In this document: piece by piece, positions 35,771 to 46,765 of the stretch | Numbering within the stretch: position 1 is the first letter of the stretch | Layout of the letters: each line of letters opens with the position of its first letter | Assembly: GCA_034440575.1 (NCBI GenBank) | Contig: JAOTOL010001660.1 | Span: 4,950,501-5,014,500 of the forward strand | Reading direction: 5' to 3' | Length of the DNA: 64,000 nucleotides | DNA from: Imbricaverruca yamaguchii | Lineage: Eukaryota > Arthropoda > Thecostraca > Neoverrucidae | The notes under the pieces: generated by a model | The model's database searches: none | Told to the model about the DNA's origin: nothing | Seen by the model: only the letters and a program-made list of their open reading frames with translations | Position numbers and translations under genes: made by a program

Positions 35771-36252
35771 CCAGGTAGCCGAACTTGTACGGACTGCGCC
35801 ACACCTCGCAGGCGGTCTTCTGCGTGCACGAGTCGCCGGTGACTCCGCGGATCTCGTCCAGCGCGCCGTACACCAGGTCGGTGAGGTAGTTGGTGGTGTA
35901 GGCGTCGTCGTCGAGGTCGTTGCGCCCGGTGCGGCCCTGCACGTAGCCGAGCAGCGGGATGACGAACAGCACGACCACCGTGAGCGCCGCCAGGAAGGCC
36001 AGCGACACCACCGACGCCGTGTCGAGCGTGCCCAGCGAGATCTCGGCCAGACTCGGCACGCTGAACGCGAACAGCGGGATCGTGAACGCGACGGTGGTGT
36101 TGAACTTGCCGGCGCTGTAGTTGGGGCCGAACAGGAAGCGCGGCGAGCCGGCCGTCTCGAGCGCCGAGTCGGCCGAGGCGGCGGCGCCGAGCGAGGCGAT
36201 CGAGGCGAGCGCCGCGGCGCCCGCCAGCCACACCGCCACGTGGCAGCACATC
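35746..36252 (-). CDS. Exon encoding residues 1-168 of a secreted/membrane cysteine-paired protein (DM4/DM12-like)
   Basis: The exon starts at an acceptor (CTGTTACAG before GATG) and ends at a strong donor (TACCC before GTGAGTACTG). The ATG is at 36251; a slightly longer read-through start at 36266 is also open. Residues 1-27 look like a signal peptide (VAVWLAGAAALASIAS). Then come sequons N44-Y-S and N51-T-T, the segment FTIPLFAFSVP (57-67), a hydrophobic helix at about 76-103 (possible membrane anchor), an acidic linker and C142-x5-C148. It ends in phase 2, which matches the exon at 24510-24357; the join gives 219 residues with a second C-x5-C pair. The pattern recalls arthropod DM4/DM12-type secreted proteins (inference). 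Codons are strongly G/C-ending. Function unknown. Confidence 0.7.
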
Positions 36253-36271
36253 CTGTAACAGCGCACAGAAC

Positions 36272-36690
36272 GGCGTCACCAGTGGTGCGGCAGGGTGACG
36301 GCGTGCGTCACCAGTGGTGCGGCAGGGTGACGGCGTGCGTCACCAGTGGTGCAGCAGGGTGACGGGGTGCGTCACCAGTGGTGCGGCAGGGTGACGGCGT
36401 GCGTCACCAGTGGTGCGGCAGGGTGACGGGGTGCGTCACCAGTGGTGCGGCAGGGTTACGGGTGCGTCACCAGTGGTGCGGCAGGGTGACGGGGTGCGTC
36501 ACCAGTGGTGCGAGCAGGGTGACGGGGTGCGTCACCAGTGGTGCGACAGGGTGACGGGTGCGTCACCAGTGGGTACGGCAGTGTTGGGCGCGGGCCGGTG
36601 GGGGGAGGGTGCGTCACCAGTGGTGCGGCAGGGTGACGAGGGTGCGTCACCAGTGGTGCAGCAGGGTGACGGGGTGCGTCACCTGTGGTG
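36272..36690. repeat. ~32-bp minisatellite upstream of the first coding exon
   Basis: Unit GTGCGGCAGGGTGACGGGGT + GCGTCACCAGTG, about 13 copies with 1-3 bp indels. It begins about 20 bp outside the acceptor at 36253, so it lies in the upstream intron or 5' flank of the minus-strand gene. Confidence 0.92.
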
Positions 36691-38810
36691 TGGTGCCGGG
36701 CTGTGGCATAAGCGATGTGCCGACGTGGTGGGGTGTCGCCAGGAGTGCACGTATGTGGCGAGAAACACAAAACACTGGGCTGGTATGTGGAAGCACGTGC
36801 ACAGTAATGAGTGCGCTGTACTTAACTCGTTATCGTAATGATTTTGCACACATCACCATTGACAGGAACACTCATCAGGCTGTGATAAATGGGAGCTGGG
36901 AGCAAGGACGGGTGGTGCGCCGGTGGAGCTCGCTACACCGGTTCTAGTCGGGTAGCCAGAACGGAGAGGGACATGCATCTTCCTCGTTTCGAAAGGATGC
37001 CTTTTGTCATGTTAATTTTTTTGATGGATCTTAGCTCCTGGATTCTTATATGTAATGTCATTACCGAAAGGGATCACATGGTGCCTAGGCGTCGATAGCA
37101 ATCTTAAACACTTGTAGGCACTCTACTGTGAAGAGATGTCAGACGTGTTCGTAACATTCCACTGCTGGGATTCTGGTTGTATATGATGCATGTGTTGCAG
37201 ACTGCGAGATGTATATATATAAGCGCCAACTATGTGGCTCCATAGATGGCGCACCTGAGCTCCAGAGTTATGAATAGTTAGAAAGCCTCCGCTAGATGCC
37301 TCTGATGATACTCCTGCGCTAGTGTTTGTGCAGAGGGAAATTCAACATGCGTGTGCATTTGAATGCGAAAAACCCTGCACCCGTTGGAAGCGCTGAGGTG
37401 CTGGCAGTTGACTGTGTGGCAGAGGGTGTGGCCGGTGGAAGCATTGTTGTGGCCGTCGGACTTGAGGCGAGCAGCAGATCAGTTCATGTTTGGGCGTTGT
37501 CGTGTGCCATTCGTGAAGCCAACAATAGAGATTGTACATTCTTTCCGACTCAACTTCTTCATTCGCAACAGCATGTATGTGATAAACAAATCTGGCCAGT
37601 ACTTGATGCTTGTTAAAGCCGTATCGTCCGTATGCTGAAAGTTGTGTAATGGTCATTAAAGGAAGCAGGCATTCTTCAGAAAAATTGACATTACCACGGG
37701 GAGAATGTCATATTAAGCATTATTCGATGTCAGAAAACAGGCTAATGGGCTTCCGGAACTTTATCATTGCAAATAACGAAGCCCAGTCACTCGACATATA
37801 ATTGCATAGAGACGCATGTCTATGAAATCCTCACCAAATTGTATGGCGTGCGCATCGACAGAGAATCCTCAGAACATTACTCAGGCTCTACAACGTCACA
37901 TGTTAGACCTGAAAACACTGGGCGAGGAGATGGCAACACGAGGCCCTCCGGAAGTGTGGCTAGCCCCAGTCATGTATGCTATGCATGCTGGTCGAAGCAA
38001 CAAACAGCAGGGGGGCAGAGAGTCATCCCCCCCCCCACACACACTTTTCCAGGATCTTAGCCATGAAGCCTAAGGCGTTGACTGGAAAGAATGGCCTCAA
38101 AATCGGCCTTAAACCCCCCGTCCACGCGCATACTTTTTAGGTCGCTCCTACGTCTATGCTGCAGATTAATGGCAGTTGCCTAACTTTCCTTCATGGATAA
38201 CATTTTTGCTAACTAAACGTGGAGAAAATAGCTGTAGCTAAGCAATAACCGTCGTGCTAAGCCTGCATGGATACCTCACCGATCGGGGCGGTATGAACGG
38301 GAGGATGGCCCGTCGGCTATACTGCACTGCGTTCTACAACTGGCCCACCGTAAGGCCACCGTGCGTTCAAACCGTAGACTTCTGCTATGGACGTAGCAGT
38401 GGGGTATGCTGTATTTGATGTGCCTTTTGCAATTGAACGCACTCGTATGGAGCTACGCTAGAAAACTATCAGATGTGTCAACCAACTATCCGCTCAAAAC
38501 TGGCTTGAGTGTTTTCGGAACCGGAAGGCCTGAGAATGAAATTACCGCTTCGGCGAAATCTGTTTTTGCTGCGCCGGCTGACTAACTGATGGGTCCTCTC
38601 ATTACATGCCGCGCAACTACATACATTGCCGTCACTGCGCCTTTGAGGCTGCCGGCGAGGGGAACACGCTTTTTGCCACGATTTCCCCCAACTCTGAGTA
38701 ACAAAACCCGAACGGTTCCCGGACTTGTTCCACTTTTTTTTAGGTTGGGAGGAACTGCCCTCCCTACAATAGTGACGCCCATTTACTAGCAGGCAATATA
38801 TCCCAGATTG
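36690..38810. other. No gene called
   Basis: Unique sequence. Weak hints only: 37880-37990 reads ALQRHMLDLKTLGEEM, faintly like a Pao-type retrotransposon Gag segment, in a short frame. Nothing else is recognised. The first exon of the minus-strand gene may be here or beyond. Confidence 0.35.
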
Positions 38811-38811
38811 C

Positions 38812-39165
38812 CGGAATGACCGAGCTGGGACACTGAGATTCTCTGCATTGTCTCACTGCACTACTCCTGAAAGATGGCACCAACGGCCAAACTGTATCTG
38901 CAGGGGCAAATGGCACAACGGCAAATGTATACATTCACAGCAAGAAGAACAGACACACCCGAAACAAAACCCCACTTTTTTAAAGCACCAAGAAGTAGTA
39001 AGAAAAAAACCAATGGAGTAGGAGAAAACAGAAAAAAAACTGTAGCGAACCGGAGTGACCGAGCTGGGAAACTGAGATTCTCTGCATTGTCTCACTGAAC
39101 TACTCCCGAAAGACGGCACCAACGGCCAAACTGCATCTGCGGGTACAACGGCAAATGTATGCATC
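38812..39165. repeat. Direct duplication (~120 bp, 237 bp apart)
   Basis: 38812-38940 and 39049-39165 match: CCGGAATGACCGAGCTGGGA / CCGGAGTGACCGAGCTGGGA, CTGAGATTCTCTGCATTGTC in both, GGCACCAACGGCCAAACTG in both. Confidence 0.8.
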
Positions 39166-39235
39166 AAGGGAGGCCCTTGCGGAAAGGACATTTCTGAAGC
39201 TGAAGGGGATGGAGGGTCTCTGGCGAGCGGGCAGC

Positions 39236-39470
39236 CAGGCTGTATCTAAATTGGGAGAGAGCCGCCCCTGATCAGCCACTGGTGCTCCGTGCGAAAATGT
39301 CTGAGAGGATGGAAGAGGGGTGTCCCTGACCGGTGGTTGGTGCCCGATGAGGCTGTATCTGAGGAGAGGGGAGAGGGTCATCCCCACCTAGTGAATGGTG
39401 CCCGGCAGGGATGTATCTGAGGGGAGGGGAGAGAGGTGTCCTTGACCACTGACCGATGCTCGGTGAGGGG
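39236..39470. repeat. ~60-bp degenerate repeats
   Basis: About four loose units with GTATCTGAGGGGAGGGGAGA, a TGTCCCTGACC-type segment and a GGTGCCCGATGAGG-type segment. It grades into the 32-bp array. Confidence 0.65.
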
Positions 39471-39471
39471 A

Positions 39472-40450
39472 GCTACCGTGAGCGGCAGGTCTGTCCCGAC
39501 ACCGCTACCGTGAGCGGCAGGCCTGTCCCGACACCGCTACCGTGAGCGGCAGGCCTGTCCCGACACCGCTACCGTGAGCGGCAGACCTGTCCCGACACGG
39601 CTACCGTGAGCGGCAGACCTGTCCCGACACCACTACCGTGAGCGGCAGCCTGTCCCGCTACCGTGAGCGGCAGGCCTGTCCCGACACCGCTACCGTGAGC
39701 GGCAGACCTGTCCCGACACCGCTACCGTGAGCGGCAGGCCTGTCCCGACACCGCTACCGTGAGCGGCAGGCCTGTCCCGACACCGCTACCGTGAGCGGCA
39801 GACCTGTCCCGACACCACTAGCCCGACAGCTACCGTGAGCGGCAGACCTGTCCCGACACCGCTACCGTGAGCGGCAGGCCTGTCCCGACACCGCTACCGT
39901 GAGCGGCAGGCCTGTCCCGACACCGCTACCGTGAGCGGCAGGCCTGTCCCGACACCGCTACCGTGAGCGGCAGACCTGTCCCGACACCGCTACCGTGAGC
40001 GGCAGGCCTGTCCCGACACCGCTACCGTGAGCGGCAGGCCTGTCCCGACACCGCTACCGTGAGCGGCAGGCCTGTCCCGACACCACTACCGTGAGCGGCA
40101 GGCCTGTCCCGACACCGCTACCGTGAGCAGCAGGCCTGTCCCGACACCGCTACCGTGAGCGGCAGGCCTGTCCCGACATCGCTACCGTCAGCGGCAAGCC
40201 TGTCCTGACACGGCTACCGTGAGCGGCAGACCTGTCCCGACACGGCTACCGTGAGCGACAGGCCTGTCCCGACACCACTACCGTGAGCGGCAGGCTTGTC
40301 CGGACACCGCTACCGTGAGCGGCAGGCCTGTCCGGACACCGCTACCGTGAGCGGTAGACCTGTCCCGACACGGCTACAGTGAGCGGCAGGCCTGTCCCGA
40401 CACCGCTACCGTGAGCGGCAGGCCTGTCCCGACACCGCTACCGTGAGCCC
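39472..40450. repeat. 32-bp minisatellite with CCGTGAGC in each unit
   Basis: Unit GCTACCGTGAGCGGCAGGCC + TGTCCCGACACC, about 30 copies. The plus strand carries a donor-like ACCGTGAGCG in almost every unit. Variants: GACC for GGCC, CACTAC for CGCTAC. Confidence 0.93.
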
Positions 40451-41689
40451 CCGGCCCCCGGACCCGTCCCGACACCGCTCGGCAGGGCAAGCTAACGGTG
40501 TCGTCGCTCTGGAGCGAGCGGCGCCTCTTCGATAGGCCAAATTCGGATCGCACTCGAACTGAATGCAAGCTGAACGTATGTTGAGCACTACATGGTGACC
40601 CGGGCTCTGGCGGCGGCCCAGTGACCTGCCACCTCAGGCTGGCGATGGCCCGCGGCGTCGGCCGGGTCGCTGGACAGGACCGTCGTGCCGATACTCGACC
40701 GGCAGCCAGAGGAGGCTCGCAGCGGCCGATTCTCTTGTCACGCGGACTCAGACTCAGCGGCGTCAGGCGTCCAGACAACAAGCGCCATGTCCAGACATCA
40801 ATCGCAGTTCCTGATTACGAGTGGTCGGTAAGAGTTGAGAAGCTCGTGCCGTCCGTTCGTTCGGTCGCTGTGACCACGTAAGACAGATGGCGAAGGTACA
40901 ACCATCTGTCCACAACACAGTACTCTTATCAGCAATCGTCACGTTCCATTGTGCTGCCCCTTGCCACGGTCTGCGCTGCTGCGTGCGGCTATCACTGTCT
41001 GACGAGCCCCATGCGCCATGCGTACCGCTATTGCCATGGCATGTTGTGCTATATTCCGCCACGGCGCCGCGAGAAGAATAACTTAGCCGATATGATCACA
41101 TGACATAACGGTTGCAGCTGCAGTGATGCAAGAATTTGACGACCGTCTGCGCTATCAAAGTTGTGGAGTCATAAAGTCTTCAAACCTAATAAGGGTCATA
41201 TAGGCCCGTCAGAGTTAAGCTTGTAAAGGGAAGATACTGTAAGCCGGGAAAAAAGATACTCAACATCCTCATCAATAGCGTGTCATATATTTTTGGTAAG
41301 CCATCGAACAACATCCTACCCACCTGCCAATACCTATTTACCCACCCATCTATCTCAGCATCTACTCCTACCCCATCTATCCTATTCATTAGATCTCGCG
41401 TATCATTATTCTTGGATTCATATCGCTCCATCAGAAACTGAAATATAGCCAGGGTTACGCCCAAGACGTTTTTAACTGCGTGCGAATACAAATTATCTTT
41501 AGGGAAGTGTGGCGCAGATTGCTTCCATTGCATGCAGAACGGAGAAATCCGCCGAAAAGAAATGCAAGGAAAAAGAGCAGACTCGTCGCTGCAGATTACC
41601 CCCGACTGATATCGGCCCACTAACCACCACATGACCGTGACCTCAGTGTTGATGGGTGCGGCACCGGCGCTCGGTGCCGGCGCGGTCAG
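40451..41689. other. No gene recognised
   Basis: GC-rich to 41060, then AT-richer. Overlapping frames on both strands without recognisable motifs. Confidence 0.4.
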
Positions 41690-42755
41690 TACGGCCGAGG
41701 CTGGCTGTCGGGGCCGGTCCTCAGTACGGCCGAGGCTGGGTGTTGGGCCGGTCCTCAGTACGGCCGAGGCTGGCTGTCGGGGCGGTCCTCAGTACGGCCG
41801 AGGCTGGCTGTCGGGGCGGTCCTCAGTACGGCCGAGGCTGGGTGCTGGGGGCCGGTCCTCAGTACGGCCGAGGCTGGGTGCCGAGGGCCGGTCCTCAGTA
41901 CGGCCGAGGCTGGGTGCTGGGCCGGTCTTCAGTACGGCCGAGGCTGGGTGTCGGGGCTGTCCTCAGTACGGCCGAGGCTGGGTGTCGGGGCGGTCCTCAG
42001 TACGGCCGAGGCTGGGTGCTGGGGGCCGGTCCTCAGTACGGCCGAGGCTGGGTGTCGGGGCGGTCCTCAGTACGGCCGGGGCTGGCTGTCGGGGCGGTCC
42101 TCAGTACGGCCGAGGCTGGGTGTCGGGGCGGTCCTCAGCACGGCCGAGGCTGGGTGTCGGGGCGGTCCTCAGTACGGCCGAGGCTGGGTGTCGGGCCGGT
42201 CCTCAGTACGGCCGAGGCTGGGTGTCGGGGCGGTCCTCAGTACGGCCGAGGCTGGGTGTCTGGGCGGTCCTCAGCACGGCCGAGGCTGGGTGTCTGGGCG
42301 GTCCTCAGTACGGCCGAGGCTGGCTGTCGGGCCGGTCCTCAGTACGGCCGAGGCTGGGTGTCGGGGCGGTCCTCAGTACGGCCGAGGCTGGCTGTCGGGG
42401 CGGTCCTCAGTACGGCCGAGGCTGGGTGCCGGGGCGGTCCTCAGTACGGCCGAGGCTGGGTGCCGGGGCGGTCCTCAGTACGGCCGAGGCTGGGTGCTGG
42501 GCCGGTCTTCAGTACGGCCGAGGCTGGGTGTCGGGCCGGTCCTCAGTACGGCCGAGGCTGGGTGCTGGGCCGGTCTTCAGTACGGCCGAGGCTGGCTGTC
42601 GGGGCGGTCCTCAGTACGGCCGGGGCTGGGTGCCGGGGCGGTCTTCAGTACGGCCGAGGCTGGGTGCTGGGCCGGTCTTCAGTACGGCCGAGGCTGGGTG
42701 CTGGGCCGGTCTTCAGTACGGCCGAGGCTGGGTATCGGGGCTGTCCTCAGATGCC
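41690..42755. repeat. 34-bp minisatellite
   Basis: Unit AGTACGGCCGAGGCTGGGTG + TCGGGGCGGTCCTC, about 31 copies. Variants at the GGGTGTC/GGCTGTC/GGGTGCT positions and a 3-bp GGG insertion. Three frames stay open through it, giving spurious ORFs up to 400 codons. Confidence 0.93.
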
Positions 42756-42779
42756 GGGACGGTTGACATTTGTTGGGAA

Positions 42780-43960
42780 CGTCAGGTGGCAGTGGGCCGC
42801 AGTTGTGTGCAAGTGGAAGTTGTGTTGACGTGAAGGGTGGGGGAGATTACAAATACTGGCCGACTGGGCGTAGGTTTTTTGAAGAGGGGGAGGTGGCTCC
42901 AACGATCTGTCCAGCTTTGGGGTAGGAGGCCTCGGTCGTGGCCTATGACAGCGCAGATCTGCTCTCGCCAAACCGAACAGACACCGGATGTGGCCAGGTG
43001 GTCGGATGTTTGGCAGTTGAGGCAGTGGGCTGGCTTGGCAAAGGCTGGCTCGCCACACTTGGGGAACCGTACTTGTTGGCAGCATATTTTTCTGTCATGG
43101 CTAAAACGATGGCTGTTAAAACAGCGGAGGGGATTTGGAATGAACATTCGGACTTGGTGGCGAAGGTAAGAGATGCGTATCACATTTCTGGCCATATTTG
43201 AAGGAGGTGATGAGACGAACGTGTATCACCTTCTCTTGCCTCAGCTCCGCCTGGATATCTGCTTCAGATATGAAGCTGGGCACTGGGGCGAAGATTGTGC
43301 CCGCAGTGGTGCTGTGGCTGGAGTTGAGGGTAATGCTGGCAGATATACCACCAAATGTGGTGTTGCGGATGTGGGTTTTAGTCCGGGCTCGATATTGAGC
43401 TTTGATGATTGTGGTTCTGTTGGCCGGGCTTCGATTTTAGGAGTAGCTAAGGACCAGGTGGTGAGGAGCTGTTTAGTTGGTCATAAAACATTGACACGAC
43501 AGAAGGAAACGGTTTTCTCAACAGGCTTGACGACTACGTAAGAGCCAACACTGTCGAAGTAGGATTCGGTGGGCTGGATTGGGTCAGGACGGGAGGGCGC
43601 GGTCTGGTTCGGGCATGGGTCGGTGGAATGGTGAGAGATAGCCTGGTTCGGGTCGTGAGTCGTCGTCGTGGTTTTGGGACGAGCAGGGGTTGGCCGTGAC
43701 ACAAAGGGCTTCCATGGCGTCATCCAAGGGAATAGTCTGGCGTCGGTTATCAACGGTTGTATCAAGTAAGGGTGCATCAGGGGCATGAGGGATCGCGCAA
43801 TACTCTCAGGTGTAGTGAAAGGTGGAAATTCGGATTCAGAGTCTAGTGGCGAGCTGAGATCGAGGTCCTTCTTGACAGATAGGTGACAGGCGTGGTAGTC
43901 GTGGGGGTCGCCGAGGCACGTCATCAAAAGGAAGGCTTCCGGGGCGTCATCCAAAGGAAC
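42780..43960 (-). pseudogene. LINE ORF1 (Gag-like) relic with zinc knuckles
   Basis: The N-terminal part lies at 43960-43480 (Ser/Thr/Pro-rich, then YFDSVGSYVVVKPVEKTVSF). After a stop and frame changes there is an RRM-like stretch (LNSSHSTTAGTIF; ISEADIQAELRQEKVIHVRL; ITSFKYGQK). Then MFIPNPLRCFNSHRFSH begins three CCHC knuckles: the first and second are damaged (CFNSHRFSH.., FPKCGEPAF..), the third is intact (CLNCQTSDHLATSGVC). Order and spacing match ORF1 of Jockey/I-type LINEs, which binds the element RNA. It is cut at 42780, where the 34-bp array begins. A block GGCGTCATCCAA...GCATCAGGGGCA occurs twice (about 43703-43790 and 43934-44022), an internal duplication. Confidence 0.7.
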
Positions 43961-44384
43961 GGTGCGACATGGGTCATTAACGGTAGCATCCAGAGAGGGA
44001 GCATCAGGGGCAAAGTCCGCGGTCGCGAGATGGTCATCAGGTATGATCAGTGAACAAAATCAGGAAACTGAGTCCGGTTGCGAGATTCTCTTTGCGTTTT
44101 CTCCGCACCGTGGAAAAAAGCCTCACCTCACGAAATCTACACAAACACAAATAACGCACACAAACACAGGGAACATAAATTCGACGACGAAAAGCACGGT
44201 GGAACATCCACCACCCCACTTGAAACGAAAGCAGGAAAAGACGAGAGAAGGATCTCGACGGGAGCCACCGGTTGAACTGAGCGCTGACTATGCCTTGCCA
44301 GCGAAGAAGACCGTGTGTGTGTTTCGGCCTGGCACTGCGGCGGCTGGGCGTGCAGCGACAGTGGCCTAGCTACGTGGCGCTGCG

Positions 44385-44735
44385 GCCACGTGCAGCAGAG
44401 GCTCCGGCCGCGCCACGTGCGGCAGAGGCTCCGGCTGCGCTACATGCAGCAGAGGCCCCGGTCGCGCCACGTGCGGCAGAAGCCCCAATCGCGCCACGTG
44501 CAACAGAGGACCCGGTCGCGCCACGTGCGGCAGAGGCCCCGGTCGCGCCACGTGCAGCAGAGGCCCCGGTCGCGCCGCACTCAGCAGAGTCCCCGGCCGC
44601 GCCACGTGCAGCAGAGGCCCAGGTCGCGCCACACGCAGCAGAGGCTCCGGTCGCGCCACGTGCGGCAGAGGCCCCGGTCGCGCCACGTGCGGCAGAGGCC
44701 CCGGTCGCGCCACGTGCAGCAGAGGCTCTGGCCGC
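44385..44735. repeat. 27-bp minisatellite with CACGTG in most units
   Basis: Unit GCGCCACGTGCGGCAGAGGC + CCCGGTC, about 13 copies. I count ten perfect CACGTG. Because 27 is divisible by three, a plus frame reads AAEAPVAPR repeatedly (44290-44772, 160 codons). There is no signal peptide or domain, so I treat it as an array and not a gene. Confidence 0.9.
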
Positions 44736-44739
44736 GCAC

Positions 44740-45334
44740 GACCTGTACAGCTGCCCACAGCTGGGGCGGTGATGCGCAATGCTCTGATTCACGCGTGGTC
44801 ACGGCCGCCGGACGTTCTCAGTCACGGACGATCACGGGCGACTGGTAGCAGGCGCCGGGATCGGCCGACAGGTGCAAATGGCGGCCGATCCTGCTCTGCC
44901 CATCCTGCCCATCCTGCCCATCCTTCCTCTAAACTGCTATATGACCTATGCAGTCGATGCGCCCCTAAGCTACAATAGCTGCTCTGAACTGAGCTTGCGG
45001 ACGGATCCGGAAAGTCTCATTGCGGCCGGGGGGGGGAGGAGGGGGCGGTGCACTCATCGGAAGCGCGCCTTCCGCGATCAAAAAGATTGTTCTGCGGGGT
45101 GGGATCGGGGTGTTGTCGATCATGTTGAATGGATACTTTTTGTCTCCAAAAGTCTTCCATGTAAAAGACTGTTTTCGTCTGGCAGATTCGTTGAGCGGCG
45201 CGGGAGGAGGAGAGGTGCACTATCCCTTCCTTAAGTGACGCCTTTTTCCGGCCGGAAGGGCGTCACTCTTCCATGGGTGCGCTTGCCCCAATGCACCCCT
45301 CCCCCTGTATCTGGCCCTGACTGAGCTCTCGCCA
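44740..45334. other. No gene recognised; CCCATCCTG repeats and poly-G
   Basis: 44897-44925 has three CATCCTGCC repeats, and a G-run lies near 45028. 45000-45310 resembles the GCGCC-rich family A flanks (GAGGTGCACTATCCCTTCCT...TGACGCC) but I could not align it. Confidence 0.35.
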
Positions 45335-45775
45335 ATCCACACCTCGGCCACTGATCAAACCCACCACTGCCACACACTGACCAGAGGTTCTCAACTGAGC
45401 TCCAGCCAGTCCGCACATCGGCCACTGATCAAACCCACCACTGTCACACACTGACCAGAGGTTCTCAACTGAGCTCCAGCCAGTCCGCACATCGGCCACT
45501 GATCAAACCCACCACTGCCACACACTGACCAGAGGTTCTCAACTGAGCTCCAGCCAGTCCGCACATCGGCCACTGATCAAACCCACCACTGCCACACACT
45601 GACCAGAGGTTCTCAACTGAGTTTCAGCCAGTCCGCACATCGGCCACTGATCAAACCCACCACTGCCACACACTGACCAGAGGTTCTCAACTGAGTTCTA
45701 GCCAGTCCGCACATCGGCCACTGATCAAACCCACCACTGCCACACGCTGACCAGAGGTTCTCAACTGAGTTCCGG
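45335..45775. repeat. 74-bp minisatellite, ~6 copies
   Basis: Unit CACTGATCAAACCCACCACT..CACACACTGACCAGAGGTTC..TCAACTGAGCTCCAGCCAGT..CCGCACATCGGC at an exact 74-bp spacing (45350, 45424, 45498, 45572, 45646, 45720). Very homogeneous. Confidence 0.93.
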
Positions 45776-45999
45776 CCAGCGAAGAGGTGTTTAATGAGGT
45801 AGCATGGAACACATCAACCTTAAGTTCCAGAAGTAGTCTCACTAGTGCCGGCGAGACGCAAAAACAAACGGAGCAGGGCAGTGGACGGCTTTTTCCGGAG
45901 CACACAGCACGTCTGTCCGGTGGCAATGTCTGTAGCTGGTGCTTGGCACGAGTACCACGTTCTGACGCTGTGGCAGGATGATAGGGCGACGCGACACTC

Positions 46000-46765
46000 T
46001 CGGGTGGCTGGCACGAGCGCCACGTTAATGTCTGTCTCGGGTGGCTGGAACAAGTGCCAAGTTAATGTCTGTATCGGGTGGCTGGCACGAATGCAGCATT
46101 AATGTCTGTCTCAGGTGTCTGACACGAGCGCCACGTTAATGTCTGTTTCGGGTGGCTGGAACAAGTGCCAAGTTAATGTCTGTATCGGGTGGCTGGCACG
46201 AGTGCCAAGTTAATGTCTGTCTCGGGTGGCTGGAACAAGTGCCAAGTTAATGTCTGTATCGGGTGGCTGGCACGAGTGCCAAGTTAATGTCTGTCTCGGG
46301 TGGCTGGAACAAGTGCCAAGTTAATGTCTGTATCGGGTGGCTGGCACGAGTGCCAAGTTAATGTCTGTCTCGGGTGGCTGGAACAAGTGCCAAGTTAATG
46401 TCTGTATCGGGTGGCTGGCACGAGTGCCAAGTTAATGTCTGTCTCGGGTGGCTGGAACAAGTGCCAAGTTAATGTCTGTATCGGGTGGCTGGCACGAGTG
46501 CCAAGTTAATGTCTGTTTCGGGTGGCTGGCACGAGCGCCATGTCAATGTTTGTCTCGGGTGGCTGGCACGAGCGCCATGTCAATGTTTGTCTCGGGTGGC
46601 TGGCACGAGCGCCACGTTAATGTCTGTCTCGGGTGGCTGGCACGAATGCCACGTTAATATCTGTCTCGCGTGGCTGGCACGAGTCCCACGTTAATATCTG
46701 TCTCTTGTGTCTGGCACGTGTACCACATTAATGCCTGTCTCGGGTGGCTGGCACAAGTGCCACAT
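46000..46765. repeat. 37-bp minisatellite with 74-bp higher-order repeat
   Basis: Unit GGTGGCTGGCACGAGTGCCA + AGTTAATGTCTGTCTCG. In 46140-46500 two variants alternate regularly (AACAAGTGCC with TGTATCG; CACGAGTGCC with TGTCTCG), making a 74-bp dimeric unit. Flanking monomers are not in register. Confidence 0.92.

Noticed and set aside
37326..37656. Harbinger-like or other transposase fragment
   Set aside because: No ordered set of family motifs could be found in any frame.
37816..38073. Pao/BEL retrotransposon Gag fragment (ALQRHMLDLKTLGEEM)
   Set aside because: Only a short, weak resemblance; no protease, RT or LTR nearby.
41631..42833. 400-codon ORF as a gene
   Set aside because: It is entirely the 34-bp array; two other frames are equally open and there is no non-repeat domain.
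42938..43201. Plus-strand ORF at the LINE ORF1 relic
   Set aside because: It is the antisense shadow of the minus-strand zinc-knuckle frame, which has recognisable motifs.
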